From the NCBI GenBank assembly GCA_018881555.1, contig JACAXG010000325.1:105734-169733 (forward strand): 64,000 bases of DNA, in the 5' to 3' direction. The position numbers and the translations under genes are program-made. Under the pieces are notes generated by a model. The model was not told the origin of the DNA. It searched no databases and saw only the letters and a list, made by a program, of their open reading frames with translations. Shown here piece after piece: positions 10,010 through 20,774 of this stretch (position 1 is the stretch's first letter; each line of letters begins with the position of its first letter). The stretch comes from Amblyornis subalaris (Eukaryota; Chordata; Aves; Passeriformes; Ptilonorhynchidae).

Positions 10010-11539
10010 TTGTATAGCTTTTTCAGCTTTTCCGCAGGGGTACGTGTTCAGGTCTCCCCCTTGCCAGGCCGGCCTGTCTTTGCGCTTCAGCGCGACGCCC
10101 AGCGAAGTGCACACGCAGTTGTTCCGGGGTCAGTTGCCCCTCGCGCTTCGCCCTCCCCGGCAGCGCACTCGCAGCCGCGGCCTGGCAGCGCAGGTGCAGC
10201 CCCTGCCCGAGGTGCGGGCTTGGTCGTCCCCGCTGCCCGCCACTTTCCGTGGCCGTGTGTCACAGAGCTGAAGGGGTCCAAGACTGTGACACTGTCGTAG
10301 GAGATGGGAGTTTTGGCTGCAGTGGGAGCAGCACGGCTTGGCTCACACGTGGTTCGCCGCTTCCCAATATGGTGGGGCCACATGGGGCGGCCCACACATG
10401 TTCGCTGCAAAATGGCGGCCGCGCTTCCCCACGGCCCGAGTAGCTTCAACTCACGATACAAGGGCCCAAAATTATAAGAGAATGCCTCCGTCCGTGGGCA
10501 GGATTGGCAATAACAATGAGGGTTCAGGATGGCGGCAACATATGGGAGTCCCAGCTGCGGCGGAGCGGCGTGGCTGGGACGGCTCGCACGGGGTCCGCCG
10601 CTTCACAAAATGGTGGCCATGCCTTTCGTCCCTGCCCGCTCCCGGGGTAGCTGTAACTCGCGTGACCTGCAAAGGTCTTGCCATGTTCCAAAAAGTTAAT
10701 AATAAAAGGGGTACCCATGCCGCTCTGAAGTAAAACAACGCAGTTTCTCCCCGACACTATAAGGTAACTTTTCCCATTCAGGTGGCCGGCTGGGCTGGCA
10801 AATGGCCGAAAAAGCGTTTTCTTTGTGGCAGCCTGCCTTCCCGCCACTGCCCATGGAATTGGGGGATAAAAGGCCACGTCTCCCTCCAGGGTCAAATGAT
10901 TCGGCTGCCCAGGGGTTGTCTTTTCCCATAGTCCTGATAAACTTACGATTAGGATTGTTCCGTTGGGGCGCAAAGGGTTTTGGTGTGGCGGGAGTCGTAG
11001 TGTAGTCCTTCTCCCGATTTCCCAATTGTGCATGAACTGTGAGTGCTTCGAATCTTTTCCCTCACGGAAACAAGAGCTGTCAGCTCTTCGTTGCTTGGCA
11101 CAGCTTGGACCCACAAAGAGTCTTTCTGATTTTTTAAAATCTGTTCCACGGTCTCGAAGACTTCTTTTTGTTTCTGGGATATACTTTTCTCCATCGTTCT
11201 CGGCTGCTACCTTCCGTCTTGCGGCAAAGGTCGTTTTGGCTTCGTTTCAGTTAAAGTTCAGTCCAGTTTCGCCATCGGTGCAACCACTAGTCGTCTGATT
11301 TTTGCCCCGATACATGGCGCTATTTTTCTTTTTTTTCTCCCAAAGATCTTGGATCTTGTCTCTATTTTGGGCAGGGTACACCGGATCCCCCTCGTTCCCC
11401 GCGGCTGCTCACCTTCAGTCCCGCTGAAGGGGCTTGTGGACGTCCTTTCCTGCTTCCTTTCAGCAGCGCTTTCAGTTCCCCGGGGCTCACCAACTGACTG
11501 CACAGTTAGGCAGTTAATTTCCTCACAGAGGGCACCAAT
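10010..11539 (-). pseudogene. GC-rich leader/gag-position region of provirus H
   Basis: This CpG-rich block follows the 5' LTR on the minus strand, where leader and gag should be. Open stretches exist (about 10524-11114 and 10949-11194), but I do not recognise a Gag domain. The CpG density contrasts sharply with the AT-rich 9031-10000. Two related segments of roughly 150-170 bp lie at about 10300-10470 and 10525-10670. Confidence 0.45.
10300..10670. repeat. Two diverged GC-rich repeat copies inside provirus H
   Basis: Both copies contain ATGGGAG, then CGCCGCTTC followed by AATATGGTGG or AAAATGGTGG, then a GTAGCT...AACTC tail. Copy one has an extra internal subunit with AAAATGGCGG. This suggests local duplication within the element. 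Confidence 0.6.
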
Positions 11540-11802
11540 TGTCGGTGCGTGTGACACGGACTCTGCCGGCGCATGTAAACACGCTGTGCACAAGCAAAAA
11601 TCACTTTATTGAGAGAACATGCGGTTTATATACGTTCTTTCGGCCACCCGTCTTATTCCTTATATGGTATTCTTTTGTTCACTCAACCAATCACACATTT
11701 TCAGTCCTTATATGGGTTATACATCAGTCTCATTCCTTATATGGTCACTTAACCAAAAGTCCGTTGCCACTAGCAGTTTTAGCAGGGGCCCGTGGCCCCA
11801 TA
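11540..11802 (-). repeat. 5' LTR of ERVK provirus H
   Basis: 263 bp, about 97% identical to 7948-8210. On the minus strand it starts at 11802 and ends ...CGACA at 11540, followed by the PBS-like sequence. The outer flank is GTTTAA at 11803-11808. Confidence 0.88.
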
Positions 11803-12015
11803 GTTTAAGGTTCTGTTGAGTTTAATTTCTGACAATTTTAAGTACTCTTAAGTTTCAAGTTTAAGTGTGTTCAGTTTAAGTTCTGTTGTTTTAACTTGTT
11901 AAATTTTAGTCAGATTGATTTCTGTTCAGTATCAATGGTGTTAAGTTCTGTCTGATTTACTCTACTACATTTAAGTGACAAGGTTGAGTGAAGTTAAATT
12001 TAAATTCTGCTGAAA
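11803..12015. repeat. Degenerate tandem repeat, right half
   Basis: Continuation of the AAGTTCTGTT/AAGTTTAAG array interrupted at 7947. The array decays into non-repetitive AT-rich sequence at about 12015. Confidence 0.75.
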
Positions 12016-12560
12016 TATGCTCATTTAAATTGAAAGATACAGTTCTTTTGTTATACAGATAAGATTGAACCAATTGAAACAATTATGATGAAGAATTGGT
12101 AAGCAACTCTTTAAAAATATAAGAAAATAAGTTGTAAAACTATATGAAGATTCAGTTTGCTAGATCCTTAAATTCACTGAAAGTTCCATGAGTATAAATG
12201 TTCTGTATTGGTCAATTAAGATAATTATTCATAACAATCTGCTATTTTATCTTTCACAGGTAGCAGAGAGGGATGAGTGACAATTCCAAGTTATGGATAT
12301 TGTTGACTAATAAGTCACTAGAGATGTATTACTGATCCTAAATATGTTCCTAATATTATAGCATGAATTCACCAATTCTTTGTAAGAGGCATTATCCATA
12401 GGATATTATTTGACGTTACACATATGCATTTCTTTGATTGTTTGCAGTTCATGTATGGTACCATTGACTATTTAGCTAAGGATAAATGACAACGCTGGCT
12501 GCTTTACAAGACATATGTCATTTTAAAAAAAAACCCAACTTTTCCAACTGCTGTTAATAG
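12016..12560. other. Interval with no recognised gene
   Basis: AT-rich, with no credible ORF, RNA gene or LTR end. Confidence 0.6.
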
Positions 12561-13239
12561 AGGCTTGTTTTTAGGATATGTTAGGGAAACCCTTCCAGTT
12601 AAGGCCTTGGCTCTGGCCAAGCCCTGGCCCTACCTGGTTGGGAGGCATGCAAGCAGACCCAGGTGTTTCTGCACTAAAAATGTACTTGAGTCACTTTGAC
12701 TTGCTGATTTGGATTTATTACAGCTGGACCCCCTTTTCGAGGTACACTTGTGAACCTTGCCCGGGAAGGTTCTCCAGGTCCTCATTGTGGAACGGGACTC
12801 GCCAGCTACTGCAGACTCTGGGTAATGGTACAGTATTTAGGCAATTGAAAGTGTATTGTTCTAAATCACTTTTGTTTGTTTTTTTTTTTTTGTCGTGCGT
12901 TACTGATCACGTCTCACCTTGCTTACTTCTGCTCGGTGCCTGGTTACTAACCTAGGGGAGAAGAACATTCGGGTAATATAAAGTCAACATTTCCAGCTAA
13001 TGAACTTCTTCCTACCTAAACAGCACGGCCCCTGAACTCCGGCCATATGAGCTTTGAGAGAGTAGCCAGTGACTTCCAAGTGCAGAAGAAGCAGCTCCCT
13101 TCCTGAGGACATTGAACACTATTTTGGTTATCACGAAATATCTTTATTATTGAGTTTCACCAAAGCGCAAAGGTTTTACACAAAATATTTGGAATATTAC
13201 TGCAAAATGCTCAAGGAATCATCTCAATCTGTCCACCAT

Positions 13240-13966
13240 GTCAGGGTATGATTGGTGGATTGAGTCCTGGGGTTAATCCTCGCGGCCTAGGACCTTTACA
13301 ATTATGGCAAACAGATATGACTATCTATGCCCCTTTTGGTAGCTTCAAACACCTTCATGTAACCATAGATACCTTTTCTGCCATGGTTTGGGCCACTCCT
13401 ATGACAAGCGAAGGATCTCGTTTTGTCATTTGACACTGGCGAGGCTGTTTTGCCATAATGGGCTTGCCTCAGAAAATCAAAACAGATAACGAGTTAGGTT
13501 ATATAGCCCAACGAACCCAAGATTTCTTGGCTCTTTGGGGAGTGAAGCATAACACGGACATTCCAGGTAACTCTACCGGACAAGCCATAACTGAAAGAAC
13601 ACATCAGGTACTGAAAGAGCTGCTTGATAAACAAAAACCGGGGAGGATGGGCTGAGCCCGCAGGACAGAGTACTGAAAGCAGTTTATGTTATGAATCATC
13701 TACGGTTAGTAGGTACTCGCAGTGACCCACCAGCATTAACNCATTACTCAGGNTTGCAGCANGATTNTGAATTGNNACAGCACCNACCAAAAGTTCNTTT
13801 TAAAAATCCTATGTCAGGGTNATGGGAAGGACCTGTGGAGTTATTAATGGGGGGAAGGTGTTATGCTTGTGTCATTACAGATAAAGGACCCCGATGGATA
13901 CCAGCGAAATGGATTCGCCCCTGGCTTGAGAAGGACACTCCGATCCCTAATATCACCGATAAATAA
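13240..13966 (+). pseudogene. ERVK integrase remnant with D,D-35-E triad
   Basis: Frame 3 encodes WQTDMT (Asp at 13314), KTDN (Asp at 13485) and ITERTH (Glu at 13593). The last two acidic residues have 35 residues between them, the canonical integrase spacing. One in-frame stop lies at 13431-13433. A frameshift near 13655 moves the C-terminal DNA-binding part to frame 2 (13691-13966, with PRWIPAKWIRPW). About ten ambiguous bases lie at 13741-13821. Inactive. Confidence 0.85.
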
Positions 13967-13969
13967 ACA

Positions 13970-14309
13970 TTGGGGTTTTTTTTTTCTTTTTTCTTTTTTA
14001 CCTTAGGTGTTGCTGCTGCTCCAACTCTGGTTACACTTAAGTTGGGATGCTGGATAGTTAAATGGTTAAATCAGATATTCACTGATGCAGATAGTATTAG
14101 ACACAGTATGTTGCAAAATAGAACTACTATAGATTTTTGTTATTGGCACATGGGCATGGGTGTAACAATTGTGAAGGGAGTTTTGTAAATACTATTAGCC
14201 ATTACTGTATTGCTTTGTGTTATTTCATATATAATGAAATTGGCAATCCGTTTGGTGGAAAACAGTAGAAAGGGTTTGGCTGGTGCAATAAGAAAAAGGG
14301 GGGAATTGT
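13970..14309 (+). pseudogene. Env transmembrane subunit fragment
   Basis: LQNRTTIDF lies at about 14107-14140, the region before the TM disulfide loop of retroviral Env. After a frameshift come the anchor LLAITVLLCVISYIM and a basic tail whose stop overlaps the LTR start at 14307-14310. The surface subunit is missing: only a short hydrophobic stretch separates it from the integrase end. Confidence 0.7.
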
Positions 14310-14690
14310 AAGGTATTTGAGCCCTGAAGTGTGCCCCAGCCAAACCATCTTTAGTTATTCTTATCAGAGCCCTCAGGAATTCATCAAGGTTACTGAAATG
14401 TAAACTGCGCTAAATTGGGAAAGGAAAAGCTGAAGAACAGAATACCAAGGCAGCAAGAAATAGATAAAGAAAGACTGTGCCACACTGGACTAGAACCAAT
14501 CATATTTTCTGGAAGGTGCGTGCAGAGCGAATGGACAAGATAGAGGGACCAATCAAGTAATGCATCATCGCGTGGATAGTAGTGGCAAAATGTATAAGTA
14601 GAGTGTTATGTAAACAATAAAGCGTCTTCTGCATAATCATATTGATTCGTTGTTCAGAAGTCCTGATCTCCCGCAACGTCACAGCTGTGG
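14307..14690 (+). mobile_element. 3' LTR of ERVK M
   Basis: Starts TGTAAGGTATTTG right after the polypurine tract. AATAAA lies at about 14617-14622, followed by a U5-like tail. The end is uncertain (CGTCACA near 14682, or slightly downstream). No TSD can be tested because the 5' side is missing. Confidence 0.65.
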
Positions 14691-14959
14691 ACCCTACCCC
14701 CATGTAGTAAACAAGTAAAAACCTGAATTAATTTAGTGCCTAAGAGTATATGTTTGCAGGTGGTCTTCTAAATCCTTATTGCAAAGCAGGCTCAGTCTGA
14801 CTCTCACCCTAAAGTCGTATTAATATTATGGCTTTAAGCAGAAGGTTACAGTTCTGTGTTTTCGTAGTGATAAGCAAAAAGCACATTTTGGGTGTTTTTG
14901 GTGAAGAGTTCTAACTTTATACTTTAAGTTATAGTTTAAGTAAAGAATTTAGATGTTAC

Positions 14960-15260
14960 AATAGAGGTATCTATGAGTATGTGACATGATGAGTGATTCG
15001 TGGAAATACTGCCGCATTGCAGGTGGCAAGTCCAGATAAGATAGGTCAAAAAGTCAAAACAATAGTCGTCTCAGTAACCTATTGGTCTAAAACACTATAA
15101 ATTCTTGTTCAACACTGAGTCCTGTAACATTCGCCATTTTACAATGTATTGTTGAAATCTCACACTGCACTGAGACTGAAGTCTGTTTGTTATTTTAGCA
15201 ATAAATTTTCAAAGTTGCGTCTGTTCCTCCTCTCTGATTAAGAACCTCCGACGCGATGCC
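14960..15260 (+). mobile_element. Probable LTR fragment
   Basis: A promoter-like stretch is followed by GCAATAAATTTTCAAAG (about 15200) and a pyrimidine-rich tail, CTGTTCCTCCTCTCTGATT, ending near GACGCG (about 15256). This is the arrangement of an ERVK R-U5. Ends and TSD were not resolved. Confidence 0.4.
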
Positions 15261-17488
15261 AGGAGTGTTGGAGAAGCACTCCTGTAGTAAGATTTAAGAG
15301 GATTAGTGGAACCTACACACACAATAAATGTAAGCAAGTTTCTTAACTTCTGGGTAGGGTCTGGTTTCTTAACTCCTGGTATTGGGGCAAATTCTAATCT
15401 CAGCCACACAGCATGCATAATCACGCATCTCCACAGATATTTCCAGATACATGGTATTGTTTATAATTCATCCAAGATTACAATCTGACCTGCAAAGAAC
15501 ATAGTAGACTCAGAGAATACAGGACAAATAAGTAGTGTGAAGGAACAATAGCAAAAGCATTCCTTGGAGACCTGCACCTCACAAGCCCTGAGCTCTGCTC
15601 ATAATAACAGACCTGGAGTGACTATTGGCAATTTTTAAAAATAATGCCTTTATGAAGTCATTTTAGGATTATGAAATATTTGCATCCTTTCATTATAGCA
15701 TCCCCACAAGCTTTAGAAAATATGGCAGGCTGATAGGAAACATTCAAAGAAAAGCCTTGCTAGTTGTAGCATCAACACCATCACTTTTAAAATATAAAAT
15801 TAGCTATCTTTTTTTAACTTAATTTATCAGGGGTTGGAAGTTAGCCCCACAGATGCAAGCCAGCTCTTTGGCTTTAATGAGGTTTGGGGTGAACCACAGC
15901 TAGCCCATGGCTCCTCAGCATGCTCTGCCAATGTCTTTCAGCACTGGCTCTGCACTGACCTCCTTCAGGATCTAATTGGAGGATAATCCTTAATCTCTTT
16001 GTGTTAATTCTGAGAAGGTGCAAGTTACAGTTAATAATAACACATAGTATTTTCTATCACTTCATGTATCTTCAAAGTGCTCTGTAATGTGTTGCATTAA
16101 CATTACACATTTGTAGCAGGGCATCTTGCCCCCACAAGAGCTCATCTGTTGTTTGTTAACCAGTCAGATAACTCAAACAGGACAAGCTGTCTTGTAGTGA
16201 GTTGTTTTGGTGCCATGGAGTCAATACCGGTGTGGCATCTGGAAGATGGATTTTTGACTGACAGACACCTCACTTTAAAACTATAAAAGATACACCAAAC
16301 TTTCACAAAGCAGAAATCCTCTATACATTCTATGGAAATGTGTGAGTAGGGACATCCGCTTTGTGGTTACTCCCCTGGAGGTTAAGTGAAAGATATCTGT
16401 GTGCATTATTGTCATTTCAGTGGTAAGTTACATTTGACTCCTAATCAATACTATTTCTTTTGCTAGCTTTAATATAGGTACCTTGATATTTTGCACTGTT
16501 TTATGTTATTCTGTAATCTACTAGTAGTTCTTTTTAGTTTTATACTGTGTAGTAAGTAATTCTGATTAAGATCTTTTTTGTCTGTTATCTCCTATCTGTT
16601 TAATAAATTCATGTTATAAATAGACCTGATTTGCCCTCCTTAGAACTTGCGGGCTAGAGTGATTTCTTAAATTCAAACTGTTGCCAAAATCTGAGGCTAA
16701 GGCAGGGCTTGTCTGAAACTCCCACTCATCCCATGACAACATTGCCTTTCTGTGCAAAAAAACTGGGACAAATTCAGTCTTTGCTGTAAGCAAAGGGAAC
16801 TCTACCAACATCTGTGGTGTGGTATCTATCTGCTTACACCCATTTAGCCCAAAAAATATGTTTAAATTACATTAAGTGATTAAGAGGGGATTACTCAAAC
16901 TGATGTAAACAAAGGAAATTCAGTATTAGGGTCAACAGCATAACCTTAACTTGCATTGCTGAGGCTTGAGTGTTAATAGAGGAAAAAAGTGCCAGTCTGA
17001 ACTCAGAAAGAGAAAAAGGGCAGAGCAACATGCATAGGAACTGGGCCCTTTTCCAGGTGAGAACTCTCCTGAGTACAAATTATGGGTAAGATCTCAGTTC
17101 TTCTTCAGCCGATATTACCTTTTTCAACAGCACCCAGAAGGGAAAGCATATGTAACTTCTTTTTAAAGGAGTTCAAAGTATGTTAGCATACATGTCCCCT
17201 CCTCCTCCTTCCCCCCAGTAGCTGCTCTCACCCATCCTTCCAGCAGCCTGATGAGCTATAAGACTCTTTCCTCATAGCTGTATCTTGTTTAATGAAGCCA
17301 AGACTGGATTTCACTCTCCTTGCTTTTCCTTGAAATAAATTTTTCTTAGACCAGATTAAAGCATTATCATGGAAAATAATGTGGCAAGCCAGAAAGGCTG
17401 CAGACTGATTAAACCTGACTATAAGCTGTTCTGTAACAAATATTGCTGGTATGTGGGCAATAACCCTGAATAATTGCATTCATTATTC
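15261..17488. other. Mostly unrecognised sequence with one LTR-like stretch
   Basis: No gene seen. About 16440-16741 resembles the R-U5 of LTR J (23309-24654) in + orientation: TTTAATAAATTC, then ATAGACCTGAT, AGAACTTGCGGGCT and GTGATTT, ending near ATGACAACA at 16741. Its 5' end and TSD were not found. The rest looks unique. Confidence 0.45.
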
Positions 17489-17493
17489 ATATG

Positions 17494-19180
17494 TGTTATG
17501 GGTTCGAAAAATGAAATTTTTTTGCTCCATCTAGCAGGGAGACCTGTGTGGGTGGGGAGGGGTTGGCCGGGAACTAATGGGCGATACCTAAGAACAAAGA
17601 AAGTTGCCTATCCACCCGCATGCCACACTGATCACCAAGAATGGGCGATACTTAAGAACAAAAGGGATTGCCTGCACTGGGAGTGTTGGCGAGGCGGTTG
17701 TTTCCCCAGAGGCTGGAGCTTATCATTGGGAGAGGTGAGGGGACTTTTCGAGACTTTGGCTAGAGGCGGCGGAGGCCGGGCTTGCACCTCTTCTCCGCTT
17801 GGCATTTGGTGAGGACGATCGTGTCTGCAGCAAGTGCCGGTTTTGCTCCGGGAAAACTGCTACACTGTGACATCTCCGCCCACTCGCTCCAGAGCACTGA
17901 TACACTGTGACATCTCACGAGGGTCCTGCTGCAGCACAGGAGACAGTGTTACACTGTAACCGGTCGCTGCCCGGAGCTGCTCGCCTCTGCCGTCTCTGCC
18001 GCTAGTCCGGGTTTCTGCTGCACGTGGGTCGGCACAGGGGTCGACTCATGTCTGCTGTTCCTGCCTTCCTCTGGCCCCTCAGTGGGTGATACCGAGGTCC
18101 ATTGCTCCCCAGTCAACCCTGCCTGTGCTGCTTGCTGCCCACTGCCGAGGTTGGTGCTGAGCCAGGCTGCTGCCCCATGGGTTCACACTGGGAACGATCT
18201 CCCCTCTCCCTCTAGCCCGAGCTGCCATTGCCAAGTGGAGAGGTTGCTGCTCTCACCCCACAGCGCCCCCTGCAGCCACGGGGGAGTCACCGCAGCCTCT
18301 CTGCCCCAACAGAGAATTGCCCAACGACAGAAAAAGGACTGTTATTGGGTTTGTCTGTTCTCTTACTGTTGCCGTTTATCTCTCTCATTATATATATAGA
18401 TATATAATCCTAGTAAAGAACTGTTATTCTTTTTACCACATCTTTGCCTGAGAGCCCCGTAATTTCAAGGGTATGGTAATTCGGAGGAGGGAGGGGGGTC
18501 ATCCTCTCTATCCCTGTGGAGGCCAGTGGGCCTGGCTACAGAGAGACCACGAGGGTCACCTGGAGGGAGGAATCCTAAGTGACACCTCCAGGTTAGGGAG
18601 ACAGAAAAGGCCTCTCCCAGGATGCCTTGTTTTATTATGTTAATGTACCCCAGTTCTGTTTCCCCAGTTGGCCCGTTGGCCTCCCGGCCCCTTCCTACCC
18701 TATATGTCCCAGTTCCAGAAAGTTCTCTTTTCCCCGTTCTCTCATTGGCCCTTGCTCCCTCGCCACTCCCTCGGAATTTCCCCATTGGTTCCCTTACCCT
18801 AGCCCCGCCTGTGTACCGCCCCTGTGCCCTCAGACTATTGGTTCCTGATGCTCTCTCCGCCCCTACTGACCCCATATATAACCCTGGACCCTCCCTTACT
18901 CCTGGTCTTTGTCCCTGGACCCCTTCACGTGCGTGGCTGGAATAAACCTCTCCCATGGAACCCTATACGAAGACCCTTCCTGCCTCTTTGCTGTTGATCC
19001 TGTTTTTGATACAGCTATCTGATGCGTGTGTGTATATGTGTGAGTGTATTGACCCTGCCGAGCGGCTTCCAGCTGGAGATGCTTTTGGAAGGTTGCAGCA
19101 CCCACCATCCGCCCACGGCCACAATCCCAGGAAGGTTTCCCGCCTTTCCTTGGCAGACACCTGTCTTTCAAACCAGGACA
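17494..19180 (+). mobile_element. Solo LTR, family A (ERVL-like), with nested LTR B
   Basis: Starts TGTTATGGGTT and ends ...CAAACCAGGACA. A perfect 5-bp TSD ATATG lies at 17489-17493 and 19181-19185. Without the nested LTR (18515-19123 plus one TSD copy) it is about 1073 bp, close to the 1058 bp of the provirus 3' LTR at 33874-34931. It keeps the U3 direct repeat (GCGATACTTAAGAACAAA type) that is reduced in the provirus 5' LTR. Confidence 0.92.
18515..19123 (+). mobile_element. Solo LTR, family B-like, nested in LTR A
   Basis: Starts TGTGGAGGCC and ends ...ACGGCCACA, flanked by a perfect ATCCC (18510-18514 and 19124-19128). TATATAA (about 18873), GGAATAAACC (about 18940) and a GT-rich U5 match the other B copies. 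The duplication is 5 bp here against 6 bp at the other B copies, so one base may have mutated or the subfamily differs. Confidence 0.88.
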
Positions 19181-19185
19181 ATATG

Positions 19186-20768
19186 CCAGTAATTTTTTTA
19201 AGGGTACGTTATTTATACTATAAGCTGCTTAACATGTGATTACATGCTAAAGTTTTGTGCTATTTTATAGTCATGAACTCTGTGAATACAGGACAAAATA
19301 TGCATCATAAAATCAGGTGATCTGATTATTTTACTGCTACAACTCAAATTTTTCAGTCTCCTAGCATTCATATGCATGGTTTTTGTTCAAAGTTGCTTGT
19401 ATGTCTAACACAACAAACCTTTTCTATGTATTTCCCACAATATTTTAGAGTTCAACTATACAACACTGAGTTGCTAAAAAATACTATGTATATTTAAAGT
19501 TCACATATAAGTTCACTATAAAGAAAGCATATGAAAAATAATTCCTTTAAACCTGTAGAAATATTCATGCTGTTATGGCTGTTGGTATTATAAGTCTCTC
19601 TTGTTTATTGCAAGCTGTTCTACTTGTTCCATTAGAAGTCATTTGGATGACCTTACTGTGAATTTCTATTAGTGTAGATTGAACTTTAAATCTTAAGGAT
19701 TTCTAATATTTGGGGGATAATTGAAATATTCTTGTAATGCTTATTTTGTCTATGTTTTTAATGTATCTTAACTCTATTGTTAATATAATTTTGGTCTAGG
19801 AATACTATATAGTATACTATACAATAGGTATAATGAAATAACCAGTGGATATCTTTGCATTAAGATTATGTATTGCAATTTGATGTCTGCACTGTGAGAA
19901 CTAATGGCACCTCTGGAGCTGGAATTGCTAATATGCTGAGCACACCTTGGGTATGTATTTGCACAGCAACTACCAAAATGTGTTGATATTTGCCTTCAGA
20001 ATGAATGAAGAGCAAGAATAAGTGACACTGAAAATTAACATAGGAAAGGAAGAAGTATTAAACAGGATAACAAGAAGGAACACTCTGAGACCTACGGTTT
20101 GTGGGATATTTTTAGTGCTCCAAAGGGAGAAGCTGAGGCAGCAGACAGTATCAGCACCAGCTGAAGAAAAACTCTAGATTTTTCCAGCTGTGTATTGGAG
20201 GCTAATCTGTGCCTCCTGAAGTCAAGGGGTGACTTGCAGGTTGCAGCCTTTGTGAAGTTTGCTGTGAACCTGCTAGGAAGCTGTATACAAGTGACTGCCT
20301 CAGATCTGAAGCAGCATATAGATATTTACATAACTGGCTAAGTTTCATGTCTCTGACAGTCCCTTTCCCTGAAAGCTTTGCTGGTGAGCCATGACAATAA
20401 CTCCATATAGATCACCTTCAGACATGCCTAAAAGATGAGTATATGTTGAATTTGCAGTGAGGGATATCAAGAACAGAAATACAGAAATATACTTAAGAAG
20501 AAAGTACAAATGCCAAATTGACTTGGATCCAAAGTTTAGTCTACAACAAATAAGAATGCCAACAACTTCACCAGCAGTGAGGTAAGAGTAATCAAGAGCT
20601 AGTTTATGGCTGCCCAACCCATAGAGTATTGCTCTAATCATCATAAAAGCCTTGATGCTGGGCTTCACAATAGAAAATTGAAACTAATTCTGTTCAAACG
20701 TGAAACACTCACTGGTTTAGCTCACATCAAATATTAAACGTGCATGATTTTCAAGTGGATGAGGCCTG
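19186..20768. other. Interval with no recognised gene
   Basis: AT-rich unique-looking sequence. No credible ORF, LTR end or RNA gene. Confidence 0.6.
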
Positions 20769-20774
20769 GTCCTC

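Larger units (their letters stand above)
7948..11802 (-). mobile_element. ERVK-like provirus (family H) with both LTRs, minus strand
   Basis: Two 263-bp direct repeats (7948-8210 and 11540-11802) start TGTCGG and end GGCCCCATA. They are flanked by GTTTAA (7942-7947 and 11803-11808), a 6-bp TSD typical of ERVK. On the minus strand a TATATAAA box and CTCTCAATAAAGTG occur in each LTR. Internal remnants in minus order are a GC-rich gag-position region, an integrase block and an Env transmembrane tail, then the purine tract AGAAAGGGGGAGA next to the 3' LTR at 8211-8223. The internal length is only about 3.3 kb, so most of pol and env is lost. The region next to the 5' LTR (minus, from 11539) begins with TGGTGCCCTC, a primer-binding-site-like start that I cannot assign to a tRNA. 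Confidence 0.88.
12560..14690 (+). mobile_element. ERVK-like provirus, 3' half (family M)
   Basis: + strand order: shared internal region (12580-12840), integrase (13240-13966), Env TM fragment (13970-14309), purine tract AAAAAGGGGGG (about 14294-14303) and a 3' LTR from 14307. No 5' LTR, gag or RT is seen, so the element is 5'-truncated. Its left edge is approximate. The order matches the tail of provirus H. Confidence 0.75.

Noticed and set aside
10524..11114. 196-codon minus-strand ORF as a host gene
   Set aside because: It lies between the two LTRs of provirus H, in GC-rich DNA where chance ORFs are common. No domain recognised.
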